NCBI GenBank assembly: GCA_030616665.1
Contig: JAUWWX010000019.1
Span: forward strand, 1-10,393
Source: an archaeon
Lineage (GTDB): Archaea > Iainarchaeota > Iainarchaeia > Iainarchaeales > GCA-2688035
Reading direction: 5' to 3'
Length of the DNA: 10,393 nt
The position numbers were made by a program, and so were the translations under genes. Each line of letters opens with the position of its first letter. Within the stretch, counting starts at the first letter, position 1. Positions 6,016 to 10,393 of the stretch are shown one piece after another. The notes under the pieces were generated by a model. It was not told the origin of the DNA. It searched no databases and saw only the letters and a list, made by a program, of their open reading frames with translations.

Positions 6016-7608
6016 TCAAAGCCTTTTTGACACAAAGCAGCCGTCTTGCTTAAAGCCCTGGGCATAGTAATATGGCTTTACCCCAAAGCCACTTATGACA
6101 AGAAACTTCTTTGAATCAAACTCGTTCAAAGCGATTTCCTCTGCTTTTTGCAATAGCATCTTTCCAAGGCCCCTGTGCTGGATTGCCTGCTGTTTTCGCG
6201 CATGCAGTGGCAATGGCATTCCAAAGACCCTTAACGCCCTCAAAAGAGCTGTGCTTGGGGATATTTCCCTCCTAAACGGTCTGGCTGGAAACCTAAGCCT
6301 TGCAAAACCAAACAGGCACTGCCTTTTCTCATCCTCCAAGGAAATAAAGAATTCTTTGCCAAGGCTGGCTTCATAGCTTTCCACAAAAAGTTTTGCCCCC
6401 TCGACTCTTGCTCCCAATTCTTTGCCCCGCAATAAAAGCCCTGCCTCCCTGCACCTAATGCAGTTGCATTTCTTGGCCTTGCTATGCAGATGTTCCTGCA
6501 CCAACTGCCTCAGGTTGCTTTTTTTCACTCCAGCCGAGATAAGCTGTGAGGGAATGTCCCTCTGAATCCTCATTACCCTAACCCATCTTGGAAAGAAAGG
6601 CTTTGCATAAGAAAGAAGCTTTATTGCGTCCCTTGTTGAAAATGGCTTGTATTTGCCTTGCTTCCACAGGCTATGCAATTCAGTTCCCTTGATTACGAGG
6701 CAAGGGTATATCTTCAAATTGTCTGGCCTGAACAGCGGGTTTTTGAAAAGCGTCCTTAGAGCCCTCTTGTCCTCAGCAAGTGAAACACACGGCAGGCCTG
6801 GCATGTAGTGGTATGTTACTTTAAAAGCCGAGTCCTTCAACGCAGTTGTTGCACTGACAACGTGCGCAATGCTGTGACCCCTGCCTATTTTTTTGTAAAC
6901 CTTATCATACACTGTCTGCACGCCCAATTCGCACCTTGTTCCGCCAAACCTGAGCATTTGGCCTATTTCCATCTTTCCGCAGAAGTCTGGTCTGGTCTCA
7001 AAAGTTATTCCGGCAATCCTTACACTGCTTTTCTCGGCTGCCTTTTTTGCCAAGGCAAGTGTTTTTGCTTTCGTGTCACACAAGGCGTTTATTGATGAAA
7101 GCATAAACCGGTGTTGGTACTGTTTTGGTTGGCTTAGAAAGGTTCCACCCATGACAATCAACTCAACCTTGTCTGTGCTGTGGCCTGCCTCCTGCAATTG
7201 CAGCAACCTGTTTCGAACCTGCCTTAGGGGGCTGAAGTTTGCGCTTAATGCCCTCATTGTTGCTGGCTCTTTGCCAGTATAGCTCTTGGGTGTTTGTTTG
7301 GCTGGCAAAAGGCTGCTCGGGCAGTAAATGCAGTTTCCAGGGCATTTGTATGGCTTGGACATTATGGCAACAACCGCTATTCCGCTCAGGCTCCTTGTTG
7401 GCTTCACCCTGAGAAGGGAAAGAAGCCTGTCTGTTTTGTTTTTCGCAAAGGAGAGAACAGTGACATTTGACGGCATGCTCGCAATTTTGTGTTTTGTGCA
7501 TAGCCTAATTTTGGCCTCGTTCAGCTGCTTCCTTGTTTTAATGCAGCTGGATTCAACCAGTCTGATAAGTTCTAATGAATAGGCCTCCAGTTTGTCCAAC
7601 CAAATCAC
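6016..7608 (-). CDS. elp3: Elp3, tRNA wobble-uridine modification enzyme
   Basis: Elp3 uses radical SAM chemistry and acetyl-CoA to put a carboxymethyl-type group on C5 of uridine 34 in tRNA anticodons. In archaea it works without the other Elongator subunits. The 530-residue protein has the expected two domains. The radical SAM part (about 75-390) has C89-x3-C93-x2-C96 (KCPGNCIYCP), then SYTGKEPATMRA (109-120), the very characteristic DKVELIVMGGTF (146-157) and CELGVQT (226-232). A cysteine-rich C381-N-C-I-R-C386-RE segment lies near the domain junction. The GNAT-type acetyltransferase part (about 395-530) has Q477-H-R-G-L-G-K for acetyl-CoA and GVKPYYYAQGF (509-519) near the end. The start is GTG 7608, with no clear Shine-Dalgarno sequence, 15 bases after the stop of the secreted-protein gene, hence probable readthrough or coupling. 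The family's Gly-Gly after CIYCP is Ser-Ser here. Confidence 0.95.
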   Translation of the reverse strand: MIWLDKLEAYSLELIRLVESSCIKTRKQLNEAKIRLCTKHKIASMPSNVTVLSFAKNKTDRLLSLLRVKPTRSLSGIAVVAIMSKPYKCPGNCIYCPSSLLPAKQTPKSYTGKEPATMRALSANFSPLRQVRNRLLQLQEAGHSTDKVELIVMGGTFLSQPKQYQHRFMLSSINALCDTKAKTLALAKKAAEKSSVRIAGITFETRPDFCGKMEIGQMLRFGGTRCELGVQTVYDKVYKKIGRGHSIAHVVSATTALKDSAFKVTYHYMPGLPCVSLAEDKRALRTLFKNPLFRPDNLKIYPCLVIKGTELHSLWKQGKYKPFSTRDAIKLLSYAKPFFPRWVRVMRIQRDIPSQLISAGVKKSNLRQLVQEHLHSKAKKCNCIRCREAGLLLRGKELGARVEGAKLFVESYEASLGKEFFISLEDEKRQCLFGFARLRFPARPFRREISPSTALLRALRVFGMPLPLHARKQQAIQHRGLGKMLLQKAEEIALNEFDSKKFLVISGFGVKPYYYAQGFKQDGCFVSKRL

Positions 7609-7623
7609 TTCAATTGAGTTCGC

Positions 7624-8409
7624 CTAAAACAGGCTGAGAAAGCCGTTGATTAGGTAGCAGGGCAGCAGCCCTGGTGAAAAAAAGGGAAAGCCCACAAGCG
7701 GGGCTTGAAACATTCCTACCAAGGTTGGCTTGACATTCATTTTCGCAGGAAACCGGAACTGGGAATCGTTTTCCATTGAGGAAACCGTGAAGGAAAAGCT
7801 CTTTTCGCCGTAGGAATATGGAATTACAGGCATCTCAACTGTCTTTGCTTCAAGTGGCTTCAGCCCTACCGTTTGGGCCGAAAACCAGTAATCCGGCAAG
7901 TCCGTTCTTACTATTACTGAGTGATCTGCTATTGAATCATTGTTAAGCACAAGGCTGAACTCTGCTTTCTCACCCAAAACCACGCCCTGGTTCAAATTTT
8001 CAATTGAGGCACTGAGCAGGTTTTCGTTAACGGAAACCATGCCATAAAAGGTTTCGCTGAACATTGGCTCAATCGAATTGCTTGCAGTAAACCCTATTCT
8101 TTGGGTGCTTATCAAGGCATTAGCCGGAACCTTTACGTTTGCAATTATTGTCTTGTCTGTTTCAACCATTTCTGCATCCCAACCATTTGGCAAAAGCTGC
8201 ACATTAACGCTTAGGCTGTTCCATTCCACGCCAAAATCGCTTTTTTTCTTTGCAACTACCTTTAGGGTTTCGCCAGCTGCAATCTTTCCAAAAAAGACCT
8301 CCTGGTTTTGGGAAAGCCTCTGGTCCAAGGGCTCCACAAGGTAAACTGTTGCATGACAGGAAAATGCGAACAGCAGAAGGCAGAATAGCACAAGCGATTT
8401 TTTAAACAA
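7624..8409 (-). CDS. Secreted beta-rich protein with hydrophobic C-terminal tail, unknown function
   Basis: The product is not recognised as a named family. Residues 1-20 look like a Sec signal peptide: Lys3-Lys4, a hydrophobic core LVLFCLLLFAF, and cleavage after C-H-A at 20. Cys18 could alternatively be lipidated. The following 200 residues alternate short strands and turns (for instance GVVLGEKAEFSLVLNNDS, 142-159, and TVEMPVIPYS, 190-199), which recalls two or three Ig-like/NEW3-type beta sandwiches common in archaeal envelope proteins. The last 34 residues (228-261) have no charge at all and include prolines and Cys251, a possible membrane-associated tail, less regular than a standard helix. 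The start codon is TTG at 8409 because the frame and the signal peptide leave no other choice. Elp3 follows 15 bases downstream, but no functional link is evident. Confidence 0.65.
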   Translation of the reverse strand: MFKKSLVLFCLLLFAFSCHATVYLVEPLDQRLSQNQEVFFGKIAAGETLKVVAKKKSDFGVEWNSLSVNVQLLPNGWDAEMVETDKTIIANVKVPANALISTQRIGFTASNSIEPMFSETFYGMVSVNENLLSASIENLNQGVVLGEKAEFSLVLNNDSIADHSVIVRTDLPDYWFSAQTVGLKPLEAKTVEMPVIPYSYGEKSFSFTVSSMENDSQFRFPAKMNVKPTLVGMFQAPLVGFPFFSPGLLPCYLINGFLSLF

Positions 8410-8460
8410 TACTAACCCCCATATAAATAGCGCTTAACACAATTAAAAAGGTTTTCTAAA
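8410..8460. promoter_or_regulatory. Compact divergent promoter region
   Basis: Fifty-one bases separate two divergent genes. On the + strand ATATAAATAG (8421-8430) lies about 36 bases before the ATG at 8461, giving a start near 8451 and a ten-base leader. On the minus strand TTTTTAATT (8441-8449) lies about 36 bases before the TTG at 8409, giving a start near 8419. The two units would overlap, so the polymerases may interfere. A GGGGG run (8416-8420, minus strand) just before the TTG may serve as its ribosome-binding site. Confidence 0.5.
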
Positions 8461-9102
8461 ATGCTTGCACTTGTAGTAAGCGACGTGCATGGAAGAACGG
8501 AGAATTTGGAAAAAATAATTAAACTTATACATAACAAGGGTGTTGAACTTATTCTGCTTCTCGGTGATTTGACCAATTTTGGGGGTAAAGAGGAGGCAGC
8601 ACAAGCATTAAAGCCATTGCAGGGCTTTGCTATTTTGGCGATTGCAGGAAACCTGGATACAGCAGATGTAGCTAACTGCCTTGAAGAAAGGGGAATCTCA
8701 TTGCATGGGAAGAAAAAAAGAATTGGCAAGTGGACATTTGCCGGCTTTGGAGGCGGACTCCTAGGAGACCCGGGAAGGTTCTTGTTTGGGGAAGGGGAAA
8801 TAAGGGAAAGCCTGCTACGTCTTGCTGAAGGCGAGAAGAACCTTGTCCTGCTTACCCATTTGCCTCCGCTTGGAACAAGGCTTGATTTGGCAGGCAGTGG
8901 CACACATGTTGGAAGCAAGGCGGTAAAGCAAGTGGTTGAAGAAAAGCAGCCAGTTCTGCACCTTTGCGGCCATGTGCACGAAGCGTTTGGTGAGCAAAGA
9001 ATTGGAAAAACGACAAGCATTAACATTGGGGCTGTGAAAGAGGGCAAGGCTTTACTGCTTTTCCTTGGAGATGAACCAAAATGGGAAAGAGTGCAGCTGT
9101 AG
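8461..9102 (+). CDS. Calcineurin-like metallophosphoesterase
   Basis: A compact soluble phosphoesterase of 213 residues with the whole two-metal site of the family: S-D8-V-H10-G, G35-D36 (LLGDLTNFGG), G63-N64-L-D, H133 (LLTHLPP) and G170-H171-V-H173. This matches the MJ0936/YfcE-like archaeal group, active on phosphodiesters or nucleotides in members that have been tested, usually with Mn or Ni. Small size and a missing lid make a specific substrate hard to name from sequence. A glycine-rich stretch (GFGGGLLGDPG, 95-105) is typical of these short archaeal forms. It is the first gene of a + strand unit with TYW3 and ThpR, suggesting a role on RNA ends or on a modified-nucleotide by-product, but this is guilt by association only. 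Confidence 0.85.
   Translation: MLALVVSDVHGRTENLEKIIKLIHNKGVELILLLGDLTNFGGKEEAAQALKPLQGFAILAIAGNLDTADVANCLEERGISLHGKKKRIGKWTFAGFGGGLLGDPGRFLFGEGEIRESLLRLAEGEKNLVLLTHLPPLGTRLDLAGSGTHVGSKAVKQVVEEKQPVLHLCGHVHEAFGEQRIGKTTSINIGAVKEGKALLLFLGDEPKWERVQL
9067..9074 (+). promoter_or_regulatory. Ribosome-binding site of the TYW3-family gene
   Basis: GGAGATGA lies six bases before the ATG at 9081, inside the metallophosphoesterase gene. It is a close match to the archaeal Shine-Dalgarno sequence and supports 9081 over the later ATG at 9120, which has no such site. Confidence 0.5.
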
Positions 9103-9686
9103 GCAAAAAACGCTTTGCCATGGTCAAGCGGAGGCACAAAGAAACGCTGAGCGAAGCGGTTGAAAAAAACCTTGCGGATGAAAAAATGGTTCGGTTATGC
9201 AAATTCGTTGCCTCAACCAAGAACTTTTTCACTTCAAGTGGTTGTGCGGGCAGAATTCTGCTTATTCAGCTACCAAAGGGGGAAAGCAAGAGGGAAGCAA
9301 GCTTTCACAGAAGGTGGCACAGGCGCATTTCTTTCGAGGAAGCGAAGAAGGCTTTGCAGGAAGAAACAAAGGGAGAGCTGTGGATGAAAATGGAGCCGTT
9401 CATCCTGCACATTGGCTCAAACACTCTTGGCAAGGCGAGAAAAATTCTTGCTGTTATGAGCAGGGCAGGAGTCAAGAGGGGCGGCATAATTGTTGCAAAA
9501 GAAGGGAAATTTTTGGTTGAATTGCAGGGAACTCAGGAAATGTCAGTTCCCTTGAAGCAGCTAGATAAAATCCTTGTCCAGGATGACTACTTGCGGTGGC
9601 TGGTGGAAAAGGCAAACAGCAAGCTGCAGCGCAACTACCGCATGCTTGAAAGGTTTGAAAAAGAGTGCAGGCAGGCGTTAAAATGA
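9081..9686 (+). CDS. taw3: TYW3/Taw3-family tRNA 4-demethylwyosine methyltransferase
   Basis: Members methylate N4 of 4-demethylwyosine at position 37 of tRNA-Phe in the wyosine pathway, using SAM, in the cytosol. In the 201-residue protein the family block F-F-T-S-S-G-C-A-G-R-I (49-59) corresponds to the usual YxTSSCSGRI. Next come EASFHRRWH (72-80) and the strongly diagnostic W-M-K-M-E-P-F-I-L-H-I (101-111), then A-G-V-K-R-G-G-I (129-136) and FLVELQGTQEMSVPL (144-158) for the later family motifs. The C-terminal extension of about 40 residues is helical and basic. The usual SSC is SGC here. The start at 9081 gives a basic leader of 13 residues not typical of the family. An ATG at 9120 (residue 14) is the alternative. 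The gene overlaps the metallophosphoesterase by 22 bases, so translation is likely coupled. Confidence 0.85.
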   Translation: MGKSAAVGKKRFAMVKRRHKETLSEAVEKNLADEKMVRLCKFVASTKNFFTSSGCAGRILLIQLPKGESKREASFHRRWHRRISFEEAKKALQEETKGELWMKMEPFILHIGSNTLGKARKILAVMSRAGVKRGGIIVAKEGKFLVELQGTQEMSVPLKQLDKILVQDDYLRWLVEKANSKLQRNYRMLERFEKECRQALK

Positions 9687-9715
9687 AACAAGAAGCGCAT
9701 TTGAATTTTTGGGGC

Positions 9716-9720
9716 AGGAG
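9716..9720 (+). promoter_or_regulatory. Ribosome-binding site of the ThpR gene
   Basis: AGGAG ends three bases before the ATG at 9724. It supports this ATG over a TTG at 9709, which would place the motif inside the coding region. Confidence 0.45.
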
Positions 9721-9723
9721 AAG

Positions 9724-10275
9724 ATGAGCAATGAAAAGAAGAGGCTTTTCTTTGCGGTAAATTTGCCGGAAGAGGTTAAGCAGCAGATTGCAGAAAAGCT
9801 TTTGCCCCTGATTCCAAAAGACAAGTTTAGAAAGGTGCTGCCGGAGAATTTGCACGTTACTCTGCATTTTTTGGGCTGGCTGCCGAAGGACGTGATCAGG
9901 GAATTGGGGGAAAAGGTTGAATCATTGAAGCGGTTTGACTGCTTTGAGGCAGAGCTAATCTGTGTCGGGCACTTTAAGGGTAGGGTCTTGTGGCTTGGTT
10001 TTGGAAAAGGAACAGAGGAATTTGGGCTGCTTAACAGGAAGCTACAGGCTTGCCTGGGCACGCATGACGAAAGGTTTCACGCGCATGTAACGCTTGCAAG
10101 GAACAAGGGAGCTGGAAAAAAGCAGGTGGAAGAGATTGTGGAAAGGCTTAGGAAAGAGCTTCGGCCAAAGAAGATTCCGGTAAAAAGCCTTGAGTTGATG
10201 CTCAGCCAGTTGAGAAAAGCCGGGCCAAAATACAGTGTTGTTCATTCTACGAGGTTCACTCAAGCTGCCTTGTAA
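9724..10275 (+). CDS. thpR: RNA 2',3'-cyclic phosphodiesterase (ThpR, 2H family)
   Basis: ThpR proteins (formerly 2'-5' RNA ligases) open 2',3'-cyclic phosphates at RNA ends, and can ligate tRNA halves in vitro. The 183-residue protein has the two family motifs: H44-V-T46-L-H-F-L-G and H121-V-T123-L-A-R, separated by the usual distance, and the typical start RLFFAVNLPEEV (7-18). It has no extra domain. ATG 9724 fits the family N-terminus and follows AGGAG. The gene lies 37 bases after the TYW3-family gene with no evident TATA box, so probably in one operon. Archaeal tRNA intron removal leaves 2',3'-cyclic phosphate ends, a plausible substrate. Its last 20 bases overlap the opposing gene at the right edge. 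Confidence 0.92.
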   Translation: MSNEKKRLFFAVNLPEEVKQQIAEKLLPLIPKDKFRKVLPENLHVTLHFLGWLPKDVIRELGEKVESLKRFDCFEAELICVGHFKGRVLWLGFGKGTEEFGLLNRKLQACLGTHDERFHAHVTLARNKGAGKKQVEEIVERLRKELRPKKIPVKSLELMLSQLRKAGPKYSVVHSTRFTQAAL

Positions 10276-10393
10276 TCTTTTTTAGGATGCCCTCCGGGTC
10301 GAAGTGATACTGTTGGATTATTTTTTCAACCTCCTCCCTTTTCCTGATTCCCTGCTCCAAAAGGAAGTCAAGCATTCTTCTTCTCACAGCTAT
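10256..10393 (-). CDS. C-terminus of an unidentified protein, cut by window edge
   Basis: A minus-strand frame is open from the right edge to a TGA at 10256-10258. It encodes 45 residues: a basic start (RRRM), a helical stretch MLDFLLEQGIRKREEVEKII, then QQYHFDPEGILKKITRQLE. The charge pattern and lack of rare residues look like a genuine helical C-terminus. It overlaps the ThpR gene by 20 bases. No family can be named. An ATG at 10373-10375 could also make a 39-residue small protein, but a longer gene entering from outside is more likely. Confidence 0.45.
   Translation of the reverse strand: MAVRRRMLDFLLEQGIRKREEVEKIIQQYHFDPEGILKKITRQLE
10277..10284 (+). terminator. Oligo-T terminator candidate of the ThpR operon
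   Basis: A run of six T at 10278-10283, flanked by C and A, begins two bases after the ThpR stop codon. It is the expected kind of archaeal transcription stop and lies within the 3' end of the convergent gene. Confidence 0.4.

Noticed and set aside
6011..6023. Inverted repeat GGCTTT-C-AAAGCC at the Elp3 stop, followed by T5 on the + strand
   Set aside because: A one-base loop cannot form a stable hairpin, the T run is on the strand without an upstream gene, and part of it encodes the Elp3 C-terminus.
8412..9137. Antisense frame of 241 residues over the metallophosphoesterase gene
   Set aside because: The + strand carries all metal-binding motifs of the phosphoesterase; the opposite frame is rich in Ser/Pro/Leu with no family pattern, a typical shadow.
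1..10393. CRISPR array, tRNA, rRNA or transposon
   Set aside because: No spaced direct repeats, cloverleaf-like segment or transposase motif seen; the non-coding gaps are all under about 75 bases.

Overview
The window comes from an archaeon. The evidence is a full-length ABCE1 ribosome-recycling ATPase next to archaeal Pelota, an archaeal-type Elp3, a TYW3-family wyosine methyltransferase, a prepilin-like protein, TATA-box promoters placed for leaderless or short-leader transcripts, and oligo-T tracts instead of hairpin terminators. Small compact genes, tight packing and frequent GTG/TTG starts would fit a DPANN-type lineage (for example Diapherotrites-like), but that placement is impression rather than proof. 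No tRNA, rRNA, CRISPR array, insertion sequence or origin is visible.

Left part (1-4838, + strand): the 3' part of a prepilin-like surface protein gene is followed, after a T-rich gap with a good TATA box, by ABCE1 (613-2400). Eleven bases later comes Pelota (2412-3458). These two proteins are known to act together in splitting stalled or terminated ribosomes, so this looks like a ribosome-rescue operon. A PurF-type amidophosphoribosyltransferase (3504-4838) follows. It keeps all four Fe-S cysteines but has lost most of the conserved glutamine-binding loop.

Middle part (4841-8409, - strand): read in the direction of transcription there is a secreted beta-rich protein with an uncharged hydrophobic tail, then Elp3 (tRNA wobble uridine modification), then a separate three-gene group. 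That group is a small winged-helix protein, a small Rossmann-like protein with a resemblance to CARF ligand-sensing domains, and a membrane-anchored nuclease related to archaeal Holliday-junction resolvase. A perfect 17-bp palindrome sits in the promoter of the Rossmann-like gene. This group is the best candidate here for an undescribed sensing/nuclease module, although its function is inference.

Right part (8461-10393): from a compact divergent promoter, a + strand operon encodes a calcineurin-like metallophosphoesterase, a TYW3-family methyltransferase (overlapping it by 22 bases) and a ThpR-type RNA 2',3'-cyclic phosphodiesterase. The last 138 bases hold the 3' end of an unidentified minus-strand gene, which overlaps the ThpR gene tail to tail. 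Overall the window is dominated by translation quality control and tRNA processing: ribosome recycling and rescue, anticodon positions 34 and 37, and RNA-end chemistry.
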